Source of the DNA: an uncultured Bacteroidota bacterium
GTDB taxonomy: Bacteria > Bacteroidota > Bacteroidia > Flavobacteriales > Flavobacteriaceae
DNA length: 64,000 nt
Direction: 5' to 3'
Assembly: GCA_902544085.1 (NCBI GenBank)
Contig: CACCAP010000007.1
Location: 18,765 to 82,764, forward strand
A model generated the notes under the pieces. That model was not told the origin of the DNA. It did not search any database and was given only the letters and a program-made list of their open reading frames with translations. Shown here piece by piece: positions 57,431 through 64,000 of the stretch. Position 1 is the first letter of the stretch; every line of letters begins with the position of its first letter. The position numbers were made by a program, and so were the translations under genes.

Positions 57431-58092
57431 GCGTAAGGATTTCAGAACCCTGGAAGAAACTTTTACAAAACGAATTTAATTCTGATTATTTTCTTGATAT
57501 CATTGATAAAACAAAACAAGAGTATAATAACTTCAAATGTTTTCCAAAAGGAAAAAATATTTTTAGAGCTTTTGATTCATGTCCCTTAGAAAAATTAAAA
57601 GTCGTAATTATTGGTCAAGATCCATACCATGGAGATAATCAAGCTAATGGTCTATGTTTTTCTGTTGAAAATGAAATTGAAAACCCGCCTTCTCTGGTTA
57701 ATATTTTCAAAGAATTGGATACAAATTATGGGGAATTAAGATTGAAAAGTGATTTATCAGATTGGGCTGATCAAGGTGTCCTCCTACTAAATTCTGTATT
57801 AACGGTTAGAAAAAGATTTCCTGGAAGCCATAAATATATTGGTTGGGAAAAATTCACTGATAATGTCATTAACATAATTTCAATAGAGAAGAAAGGATTG
57901 GTTTTTATGCTGTGGGGAAACTATGCAAAAAGCAAAGAAAAGTTTATTGATGATAATGATCATTTAATTTTAAAGTCAGGGCATCCATCACCATTAAGTG
58001 CCAACAAAGGATATTGGTTTGGTAATAGTCATTTTAAAAAATGTAATGAGTTTTTAATAAAAAACAATTCTATTCCTGTTAATTGGATATAA
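57427..58092 (+). CDS. ung: Uracil-DNA glycosylase
   Basis: Removes uracil from DNA. All family-1 motifs are present in 221 residues: the water-activating GQDPYHGD, GLCFSV with the Phe that stacks on uracil, LLLNSVLTV with the Asn contact, and the DNA-intercalation loop GHPSPLSANKG. The start TTG 57427 overlaps the symporter stop in TTGA; no ATG is available near the N-terminus. Confidence 0.97.
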   Translation: MSVRISEPWKKLLQNEFNSDYFLDIIDKTKQEYNNFKCFPKGKNIFRAFDSCPLEKLKVVIIGQDPYHGDNQANGLCFSVENEIENPPSLVNIFKELDTNYGELRLKSDLSDWADQGVLLLNSVLTVRKRFPGSHKYIGWEKFTDNVINIISIEKKGLVFMLWGNYAKSKEKFIDDNDHLILKSGHPSPLSANKGYWFGNSHFKKCNEFLIKNNSIPVNWI

Positions 58093-58097
58093 TTTTG
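58090..58097 (+). promoter_or_regulatory. -7 promoter element of the DUF805-like gene
   Basis: TAATTTTG whose first three bases are the stop codon of ung. Predicted leader about 14 bases before ATG 58116. Confidence 0.5.
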
Positions 58098-58115
58098 TAA
58101 ATTAAAATTAAAAAA

Positions 58116-58643
58116 ATGAAAAAATTTTTCCAATTCAGGGGTACAATTAATGGTACTACATATCTTCTAAGACTCCTCTTTACAATCCTTATGTCTATCC
58201 CACTCTTGGTAATTTCATTGACGGGACTTGGTACAGCCGTATTCGGATACCTTGGCTATGACCTTGAAGAAGCAGCAACATTTGGACCTCAAGAACAACA
58301 AGAGATGGGAGAAAAACTTGGAATGGCAATTGTTGAAAATCCCAGTGAGGTGATGAGCGGACTAATTTCAAACATCAGTGGAGGTATTATCATAGCATTT
58401 ATAGTTTTTTTAGTCCCAGTAGTATGGTTTTATTGGGCTACATGTTATAAGAGAATTTCAGCTTTATTTCCATCGAATGCATTTAAAATTTTTATTGGAT
58501 TTATTGTAATCGAAGCAGTATTGGATATTCTGCCAATAGCTGTTGGTGGATCAACGATAACAGCCTTTTCAGCTATCGTAGGTCTTGGAATTTTTATATT
58601 TCTTTTAAGTAAGAATTCAACAATTGGAGAGCATGATGGTTAA
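58116..58643 (+). CDS. DUF805-like membrane protein
   Basis: Small integral membrane protein, 175 residues. It begins with an aromatic FFQFRGTINGTTYLLRLL segment like the F..GR..R..Y pattern of DUF805 proteins, then one hydrophobic helix (about 18-45), an acidic Gln/Glu-rich loop (about 50-75), a second helix (about 90-112), YWATCYKRISALFPSN where DUF805 has its KRLHD motif, and two more helices. Function of the family is unknown. Has its own promoter overlapping the ung stop. Confidence 0.7.
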   Translation: MKKFFQFRGTINGTTYLLRLLFTILMSIPLLVISLTGLGTAVFGYLGYDLEEAATFGPQEQQEMGEKLGMAIVENPSEVMSGLISNISGGIIIAFIVFLVPVVWFYWATCYKRISALFPSNAFKIFIGFIVIEAVLDILPIAVGGSTITAFSAIVGLGIFIFLLSKNSTIGEHDG

Positions 58644-58656
58644 TTAAAAATTAACC
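58638..58656. repeat. Inverted repeat at the convergent ends of the DUF805-like gene and yciH
   Basis: GGTTAATT, AAA, AATTAACC: an 8-bp perfect stem with a three-base loop across both stop codons. It could act as a weak bidirectional terminator or 3' stabiliser, but no T-tract follows on either strand. Confidence 0.4.
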
Positions 58657-58986
58657 ACCAACTCTCTTAACAACATGACCTTGTGATTCTAATATTGAAA
58701 TGATTTTTTTTCTATTATCTCCTTGAAAGAATAACTCGCTATTTTTGATACTCCCGCCAACACCTATCTTTCTTTTTATTGTTTTTGATAGATTTTTAAG
58801 TTGTTCAGAGCTCATATTTTTAAACCCTTTTATAATTATTACAGGCACGCCAGCTCTTCCCTTTACAGAATAGTGAGCCTCAAGATATTGTTTAGAAAAA
58901 CTGTTACCAATATCAAATGATTTTTTTGTTTTAAATCCATCGGGTATCAAAGAACCCAATTCCTGTAATGAATTTAGTTTTTTCAT
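58651..58986 (-). CDS. yciH: SUI1/eIF1-like protein YciH
   Basis: Bacterial homologue of eukaryotic initiation factor 1, 111 residues, able to influence initiation fidelity and start-codon choice in tests with E. coli YciH (family knowledge). The C-terminal SUI1 domain is clear: GRAGVPVIIIKGF, LKNLSKTIKRKIGVGGSIKN, and the closing IQG-like LFFQGDNRKKIISILESQG. The ATG follows the oxygenase stop with no gap. Relevant here because several mRNAs in this window appear leaderless. Confidence 0.9.
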   Translation of the reverse strand: MKKLNSLQELGSLIPDGFKTKKSFDIGNSFSKQYLEAHYSVKGRAGVPVIIIKGFKNMSSEQLKNLSKTIKRKIGVGGSIKNSELFFQGDNRKKIISILESQGHVVKRVGG

Positions 58987-59931
58987 TCAAAGAACCCCAA
59001 TATCTCTTAGTCTCTGAATTAGAAATTCATGAGCTGTTATATCCTCATATTTTTTTGGATTATTTTCATCAATACAGGAATCTAATACATTCAAACTCAT
59101 TGTTCCGACTGGGTGAAGGAAAAAAGGAATTGAATACCTGGATTTCTTCCACAGCTCTTTTGGTGGATTGATAACCTTATGAATGGTTGATTTTAGCTTG
59201 TTATTGGTATATCGGGATAGCATATCTCCAACATTAATTACAATTTCATCATCTTTTGCTATTGCATCGATCCATTCACCATCATTTGTTAGAACTTGTA
59301 AACCTCTTCCTTGAGCTCCCATCAATAGAGTGATTAAATTAATATCACCGTGTGCGGCAGCTCTTTCAGCACCTTTGGGCTTAGACTGTATTGGTGGGTA
59401 GTGGATTGGTCTTAAAATACTATTTCCTTTTTTTACATATTTATCAAAGTGATCTTCTTCCAAATCTAAATAAAGAGAGATAGCTCTTAAAACAAAAATT
59501 GCAGTCTTTTCTAGAGATTGAAATACCTTTTTACCAATATTGTTAAATTTTGGCAACTCAGTTACAAATTGATTCTTAGGATAGTTAAACTTTATGTATT
59601 CGTCATCATCTAAGTATTGCCCAAAATGCCAAAACTCCTTTAAATCACCATGTTTTTTTCCCTTTGCATGTTCTTTACCAAATGAGGTATAACCCCTCTG
59701 ACCATCGAAGCCATCAAGTTCGTATTTTACTTTTATTTCCTCAGGTAAATCAAAAAATTCTTTAATAGAGGAGTAAACTTCTTTAATATCATTATCATCA
59801 AGAAAATGACCTTTTAATGCTACAAAACCTATTTCATTGTAGGCCTTTCCTAGTTTACTTACAAAAGCTTTTTTTTTATCAATATCATTTGATAAAAAAT
59901 CATTTAGGTCAACAGATGGGATATTTTTCAT
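58987..59931 (-). CDS. Isopenicillin-N-synthase-like 2OG-Fe(II) oxygenase
   Basis: Non-haem iron dioxygenase, 314 residues. The N-terminal DIOX_N region (IPSVDLNDFLS, GFVALKGHFL) precedes the double-stranded beta-helix core with HGDINLITLL (His and Asp of the iron triad), RGLQVLTNDGEW, STIHKV (second His), and RYSIPFF with the 2-oxoglutarate-binding Arg and Ser. Substrate unknown; many bacterial members are not antibiotic enzymes. Three bases after ald, directly before yciH, in one operon. Confidence 0.85.
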   Translation of the reverse strand: MKNIPSVDLNDFLSNDIDKKKAFVSKLGKAYNEIGFVALKGHFLDDNDIKEVYSSIKEFFDLPEEIKVKYELDGFDGQRGYTSFGKEHAKGKKHGDLKEFWHFGQYLDDDEYIKFNYPKNQFVTELPKFNNIGKKVFQSLEKTAIFVLRAISLYLDLEEDHFDKYVKKGNSILRPIHYPPIQSKPKGAERAAAHGDINLITLLMGAQGRGLQVLTNDGEWIDAIAKDDEIVINVGDMLSRYTNNKLKSTIHKVINPPKELWKKSRYSIPFFLHPVGTMSLNVLDSCIDENNPKKYEDITAHEFLIQRLRDIGVL

Positions 59932-59934
59932 TAA

Positions 59935-61041
59935 TTAAAAATTTAATTTTGTGTATTTCATGTTAAAGGCTTCAGCAACAGCTTTATAAACAACATTACC
60001 TCTAACAATATTTAATCCCTTTTTTAAAGGATTATTTTCAATACAAGCTTGTTTCCATCCTTTGTTTGCAATTTCTATTGCATAGTAAATAGTTGCATTT
60101 GTCAAACCGTCGGTTGAGGTCATAGGAACAGCACCAGGCATATTTGCTACAGAATAGTGAAGAACATCATCAATAATGTAGGTTGGATCACTGTGGGTGG
60201 TTGGCTTTGTTGTCTCAAAACATCCACCTTGATCAACTGCAACATCAACTAGAACAGTCCCTTTCTCAAGATCTTTTAACATCTCTTTAGTAATTAAATT
60301 TGGTGCTTTTGCACCAGGAAGCAACACCGCACCAATCACTAAATGTGCATTTTTGATACACTCTTTAATATTATAATGATTTGAAAATTTTGTTTTGACA
60401 TTTTTTGGCATGATATCATCTAACTCCCGAAGTCTTTCTAAACTTATGTCTAATATTGTAACATCTGCACCTAAACCCGAAAGCATTTTTGCAGACTGTG
60501 TCCCAACAACTCCACCACCAATTACAACGGCTTTCGCAGGACTTACGCCAGGAATTCCTCCGAGAAGTATGCCACACCCGTTTTGATGCTTTTCGAGAAA
60601 TTTTGCACCTTGTTGCGCAGCCATTCTTCCAGCTACTTCAGACATAGGCGTCAGTAGGGGGAGAGAACCATCCGAATTCTCAACAGTTTCGTAAGCAATA
60701 CATATTGAATTACTGTCAATCATGGCCTGAGTTAATTCCTTCGATGAGGCAAAATGAAAAAAAGTGTAAATGATTTGACCCTCTTTAATTAGCGAATATT
60801 CTTTCTTCAAGGGTTCTTTAACTTTGATAATCATCTCAGAAATGTCATAAACTTCTTTGATCGTTTTTAAAATTTTAGCCCCAACGACTTTGTAATCATC
60901 ATCTGAAAATCTGCTACCCAGTCCCGCACCAGACTGTACAAAAACATCATGCTTGTTTTCAACCAATGTTTGGACACCAGATGGTGTCATACCAACACGA
61001 TGTTCACTGTCTTTAATCTCTTTGGGGATTCCGATTTTCAT
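59935..61041 (-). CDS. ald: Alanine dehydrogenase
   Basis: NAD-dependent conversion between L-alanine and pyruvate plus ammonia. 368 residues with MKIGIPKEIKDSEHRVG, the catalytic Lys in IIKVKEPLKKE, the catalytic His in YTFFHFASS, NAD fold VVIGGGVVGTQSAKM, and ADVTILDISLERLRELDD. The start ATG is four bases after a perfect TAATTTTG, so the mRNA looks leaderless even though the amidohydrolase gene ends only 18 bases upstream. Confidence 0.95.
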   Translation of the reverse strand: MKIGIPKEIKDSEHRVGMTPSGVQTLVENKHDVFVQSGAGLGSRFSDDDYKVVGAKILKTIKEVYDISEMIIKVKEPLKKEYSLIKEGQIIYTFFHFASSKELTQAMIDSNSICIAYETVENSDGSLPLLTPMSEVAGRMAAQQGAKFLEKHQNGCGILLGGIPGVSPAKAVVIGGGVVGTQSAKMLSGLGADVTILDISLERLRELDDIMPKNVKTKFSNHYNIKECIKNAHLVIGAVLLPGAKAPNLITKEMLKDLEKGTVLVDVAVDQGGCFETTKPTTHSDPTYIIDDVLHYSVANMPGAVPMTSTDGLTNATIYYAIEIANKGWKQACIENNPLKKGLNIVRGNVVYKAVAEAFNMKYTKLNF

Positions 61042-61045
61042 TTTT

Positions 61046-61053
61046 CAAAATTA
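61046..61053 (-). promoter_or_regulatory. -7 promoter element of ald
   Basis: TAATTTTG on the minus strand, AAAA, then ATG 61041: four-base spacing. It lies in the 18-base gap after the amidohydrolase gene and suggests an internal promoter in this run of genes. Confidence 0.65.
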
Positions 61054-61059
61054 TGAATA

Positions 61060-62229
61060 TTAATTAAATAGGGATTTATCAATTGATGGAAACATTTTTA
61101 ATGCATTTTGAAAGTATATTTTCTTTAGGACATTATCTGGTAAATCCATTCCATACAATCTCCATAGACCATGTCTTTTTCGAAAATATTCGATATACTC
61201 ATCGCTTGTTTCCAAAACTCTAAAATATATGTAATACTCATCCATTTTATAGATATCCTTGCCAAAAAGAATTCTGTCTTGATAATCGATAAAAAACTTT
61301 CTGGCGGTTTTTGGTTGTCGTCCAAGTTCATTTATCACCGCTCCAAATTCAACATATACATTTTGTAATTTATCAAGCAAATTTGATAATTTATTTAGGT
61401 CATTGGCATACCATCCAAAATGAGCATTTATAAAAGTTGTTTTTGGATGTTTTCTAAACATGTTATGTTGCTCCTTCATCACCTTTTCAAAGGAAGGATA
61501 TTGATCACCAGAGCGAAAACTGTTTGGTTTTTCACGTGCATGAAGCCATCTCTCATTAAATTTATCAATTGGATCAAAAAAGGCCTTTGGTTCACCAGAA
61601 TGTATAAGTACAGGAATTCCTAACTTTGCACATTCTTCCCAGATAAATGATAATCTTTCATCGTCTACAGAAACTCTATTTCCTTTTGAATCCTTCAAAT
61701 TTAAACCTAGATTTTTATAAACTTTTAAGCCAATTGCACCTTTATTTACAGCTTCATTGATTAAAAGGGTAGTGCTATTTTTAAAATCATCACTATCAAT
61801 TCTATTAAAATTGATGTTAAAAAAAACTCCAAATCTATTCGGATAATTATTCTTTACATTTCTAATTGAACTTTCAAGATTTTTTTCCATTAGATCTTGT
61901 TTTCCAAAAAATGTGGCCAATCCAGAACCACTAAGATTTATCAAGTATCCCATATTCAAACTATCCATTTCAGAAACTAGCTTAGATAAATCTTGAATGG
62001 GCATATCCCAGTGATGGCTATGGACATCAATAAATGGAAATTTTGATTTGTAAACTTTATTTTCTTCAACAACAAGAGTAGTTTTTGGAGAATAATCTCC
62101 AATATCCATTAAGTTATTTTTCTTTTGTAAAGAAATAATTACATAATAAGAAATTCCGGATACTATTAAAAAAAGAAGAAAAATTATTAGGATGTAACTA
62201 ATTGTTTCTCTAAAAGATTTGAATCTCAT
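61060..62229 (-). CDS. Membrane-anchored amidohydrolase-family protein
   Basis: TIM-barrel metal-dependent hydrolase of the amidohydrolase_2 type, 389 residues. N-terminal membrane anchor at about residues 9-33 places it outside the inner membrane. Metal motifs: FIDVHSHHWD (His-x-His), GLKVYKNLG with a barrel Lys, PVLIHSGEP (His), FINAHFGWYA (His), and ILFGKDIY with the final Asp. The substrate is unknown. ATG is one base from the DUF2911 stop. Confidence 0.83.
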   Translation of the reverse strand: MRFKSFRETISYILIIFLLFLIVSGISYYVIISLQKKNNLMDIGDYSPKTTLVVEENKVYKSKFPFIDVHSHHWDMPIQDLSKLVSEMDSLNMGYLINLSGSGLATFFGKQDLMEKNLESSIRNVKNNYPNRFGVFFNINFNRIDSDDFKNSTTLLINEAVNKGAIGLKVYKNLGLNLKDSKGNRVSVDDERLSFIWEECAKLGIPVLIHSGEPKAFFDPIDKFNERWLHAREKPNSFRSGDQYPSFEKVMKEQHNMFRKHPKTTFINAHFGWYANDLNKLSNLLDKLQNVYVEFGAVINELGRQPKTARKFFIDYQDRILFGKDIYKMDEYYIYFRVLETSDEYIEYFRKRHGLWRLYGMDLPDNVLKKIYFQNALKMFPSIDKSLFN

Positions 62230-62230
62230 A

Positions 62231-62761
62231 TTACCTAAAAGGAATAATAACCTTGGAAAGATCCCATTTTATTGAAATGTAATTGAAAATGGAATCTTTT
62301 TCAAAATCAATTGTAAGCTGTTCAACTTCATTTAGTAGATTAATTACTGGAACTTTAATGGATATAATGTCATCTGAAATATCAGGTCTTACAGATCCAA
62401 AATAATTAATATTTGAATTAAAAAAAACTTCCCACTCGTTTTCTCCAGGAATAGAAAAAATTGAATATTCTCCGGAGGAAAGTAGTTTTCCGTTGATTTC
62501 AATATCTCCGTTGTTTTTAATAAATGTATGTTTATTTGCTCCAGTTCTCCAATACTTTCCATATGGAACCAACGCAGTGTCAGATTCTTTTCCGAAGATT
62601 AATCTATTTTTTTTAAAAGGTCTGCTGTAAGTAATTGAAATTGTTGAGTCATCATTTTGAACTGTTTCCAAGGGGCTTACAGGGTTATAAATTATATAAA
62701 CAATATATAAAGTAGATATTATAATGAGAGAGAGTAGTATAATGCTAATTTTACGAATCAT
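62231..62761 (-). CDS. DUF2911 family protein
   Basis: Envelope protein of unknown function common in Bacteroidota. The signal anchor is MIRKISIILLSLIIISTLYI; the DUF2911 domain has ITYSRPFKKNRLIFGKE, VPYGKYWRTGANKHT, and GEYSIFSIPGENEWEVFFN. The frame is open to ATG 62785, which would put eight residues before the signal anchor; ATG 62761 gives a normal signal peptide (176 residues), so I prefer it. Neither start has a perfect promoter. Confidence 0.82.
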   Translation of the reverse strand: MIRKISIILLSLIIISTLYIVYIIYNPVSPLETVQNDDSTISITYSRPFKKNRLIFGKESDTALVPYGKYWRTGANKHTFIKNNGDIEINGKLLSSGEYSIFSIPGENEWEVFFNSNINYFGSVRPDISDDIISIKVPVINLLNEVEQLTIDFEKDSIFNYISIKWDLSKVIIPFR

Positions 62762-62803
62762 AGTTCTTTGAACGTAATTTAACATAATATATATTATGGT
62801 TCA

Positions 62804-63247
62804 TTATAATTTACTTATTTTAACAGCATTCATCCCTTTTTCTCCTTTGGCAAGATCAAATTCAACTTTATCACCAACATCTAAAGGATCAGGACATTCA
62901 CTAAAATGAAAAAAATAAGAATCCTGCGAGATGGAATTTTTGATAAATCCATAACCTTTATCAGGTTCATAAAAAGTTACTTTGCCAGAATATTTTTCAT
63001 CAGTATCAATCTTCTTGTTGGTGCTTATCTGAATGGATTCAAGATTAATTTCTTCTCTTTCTTCAGGATCAGGCGGAGTGTCTCTAAAATTACCAAGATG
63101 ATCAACATAAACAAATTCATCTTGTTTTAATTCACCTCTTGCACGAGCTTCTTTACGTGCTTGCATCTTTTTTCGTTTTTCCTCTCTCTTTTTAGCTTTA
63201 TTTTTTTCCCTTTCTAACTTATTGAATGTTTGTTGAGATTTTGCCAT
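62804..63247 (-). CDS. Cold-shock domain protein with charged N-terminal extension
   Basis: RNA-binding protein, 147 residues. Residues 1-45 are a Lys/Arg/Glu-rich helix (MAKSQQTFNKLEREKNKAKK and on), the middle is acidic, and the C-terminal cold-shock domain has SGKVTFYEPDKGYGFIKNS (RNP1) and DSYFFHFSE (RNP2). Single-domain CspA is about 65 residues; this extended type is usual in Flavobacteria. The frame is open to 63313 inside the upstream gene, but MAKSQ at 63247 is the family start. Confidence 0.88.
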   Translation of the reverse strand: MAKSQQTFNKLEREKNKAKKREEKRKKMQARKEARARGELKQDEFVYVDHLGNFRDTPPDPEEREEINLESIQISTNKKIDTDEKYSGKVTFYEPDKGYGFIKNSISQDSYFFHFSECPDPLDVGDKVEFDLAKGEKGMNAVKISKL

Positions 63248-63263
63248 AAGTGGGTGGAGTTTT

Positions 63264-63986
63264 TTATTCTGTTTTGAATGAGTAAATGTTTGAAAAACTA
63301 CTGTTCGTACCATCAGAGGTTTTTACCCTCCAATAATATGTTGTAGAACCATCAACTGCAACACTAATTGTTTTAACATTTAAATCTGTTAAATCACTTG
63401 AGGGTGTTTGTTTACCATCTGTCTTGTCGAGATAAAGTGTATAATTCAACTGATCTCCTTGATCAGGATCAGATCCCTCCCATTCAAAATTTATTTTACC
63501 CTCAGAATTACGAGTTACAGTAGCGCCTGATTTTGGAGATTTTAATTCTGCTGGAAATGGTGCATAATTTTTAGTTCCTATTCCTGCTAGATAAAATTTC
63601 CATGTAGTGCTTGAGCCAGTTTGATTGCTTGTGTTGTTTTTCGAAATCACTTTCCAAGAATAAGGCTCTCCTTTATCTAATGCAATTGTTGATGTTGTTG
63701 TGGTAATTCCTGTAATGTTCTGAATTGAATTTGTATCTAAATTTTTAACTTCTAAATCATAAGAATCTGTAGCACTAGAAGCTTGCCATGAAAAAACAAC
63801 ATTGCTTTGAGTATCAGAAATACTTGTTCCTGTTTCACATACCGTATTATTAGCAGGACTCGTTAAGGACGGGTTTCCTGGAGGAGTTGGTGCGGGAGGA
63901 GGATCACCTCCACCACTATCTCCATCTCCACCTCCGCAAGAAATCATTAAAATAGAAAGGAAAAATATTTTTAAATTTTTTTTCAT
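63264..63986 (-). CDS. Fibronectin-type-III-like surface lipoprotein
   Basis: Lipoprotein of 240 residues with lipobox LMISC (Cys at about 17) followed by a Gly/Asp-rich and Pro-rich spacer. Gly/Asp-rich residues just after the Cys resemble surface-export signals of Bacteroidota lipoproteins. Two Fn3-like beta domains follow (about 40-135 and 145-240), each with an FSWQ/FEWEG strand and a YxWxV or YYWRV strand. No enzyme motif; probably binding or adhesion. Upstream of the cold-shock gene. Confidence 0.75.
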   Translation of the reverse strand: MKKNLKIFFLSILMISCGGGDGDSGGGDPPPAPTPPGNPSLTSPANNTVCETGTSISDTQSNVVFSWQASSATDSYDLEVKNLDTNSIQNITGITTTTSTIALDKGEPYSWKVISKNNTSNQTGSSTTWKFYLAGIGTKNYAPFPAELKSPKSGATVTRNSEGKINFEWEGSDPDQGDQLNYTLYLDKTDGKQTPSSDLTDLNVKTISVAVDGSTTYYWRVKTSDGTNSSFSNIYSFKTE

Positions 63987-64000
63987 ATGGTTATGTAAAT

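Noticed and set aside
58987..59931. Beta-lactam (isopenicillin) biosynthesis
   Set aside because: The oxygenase belongs to a broad 2OG-Fe(II) family and no non-ribosomal peptide synthetase or other pathway gene is present.
63248..63313. N-terminal extension of the cold-shock protein by 22 residues
   Set aside because: It overlaps the end of the lipoprotein gene; homologues start at MAKSQ.
1..64000. Mobile elements, prophage, CRISPR arrays, tRNA or rRNA genes
   Set aside because: I saw no transposase, integrase, long direct repeats, regularly spaced repeats or tRNA-like GTTCRA motifs in the short intergenic gaps.

Overview
The window is a continuous, gene-dense stretch of an AT-rich chromosome (about 30% G+C by eye) from a member of the Bacteroidota, most likely a marine flavobacterium with a compact genome. 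Evidence: Bacteroidota-type promoters (TAnnTTTG), almost no Shine-Dalgarno sequences, many GTG/TTG starts, a fused alpha/beta 2-oxoacid dehydrogenase E1, the linkage of a GT2 glycosyltransferase, an HsdR-N-like protein and holA, a lysine-rich cold-shock protein, DUF4369-TlpA lipoproteins and DUF2911. I could not place it to genus. I see no phage, insertion sequence, CRISPR array, tRNA or rRNA, and no gap over 300 bases without a gene.

Layout. 1-3657: partial Na+/H+ antiporter nhaC, lipoamide dehydrogenase, an M20 deacylase. 3713-8156: operon pabB-tilS-dsbD-like. 8164-10283: nitroreductase and aldehyde dehydrogenase. 10388-15736: valine/isoleucine operon ilvD-ilvB-ilvN-ilvC behind a possible attenuator, then a GapN-like dehydrogenase. 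17388-26743: housekeeping genes (dnaN, SAM hydrolase family, phoH-like, purC, miaA, DnaQ-like exonuclease, YggS, Gfo/Idh oxidoreductase, pcm, smpB, glyA). 26733-30977: glutaminyl cyclotransferase, SRP RNA, SDR, transaldolase-like aldolase, ABC-F protein. 30974-41188: pheT, recG, uvrD-like helicase, OmpA lipoprotein, GT2, orphan nuclease-like gene, holA. 41178-51322: fused E1, a peptidase-like/beta-barrel protein, LOG-family protein, uvrA, glmM. 51314-58643: acyltransferase, TlpA lipoprotein, dld, aroC, dicarboxylate symporter, ung, DUF805-like. 58651-63986: yciH, 2OG-Fe(II) oxygenase, ald, amidohydrolase, DUF2911, cold-shock protein, lipoprotein.

The gene content is ordinary core metabolism, DNA repair and envelope maintenance. 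lpd and the E1 protein are parts of a 2-oxoacid dehydrogenase complex; ilvDBNC makes branched-chain precursors; uvrA, recG, the uvrD-like helicase, ung and dnaN/holA serve DNA replication and repair. The most striking signal is regulatory. Perfect TAnnTTTG elements sit exactly four bases before the start codon of several genes, and four bases before the 5' end of the SRP RNA, which marks the transcription start. This implies leaderless or nearly leaderless mRNAs for about ten genes and moves several start codons downstream. Other points of note are a hairpin with a U-tract and a nine-codon reading frame before ilvD, an SDR without its catalytic tyrosine, an ABC-F protein with a degenerate second ATPase site, and a peptidase-like protein without a zinc motif fused to a beta-barrel.
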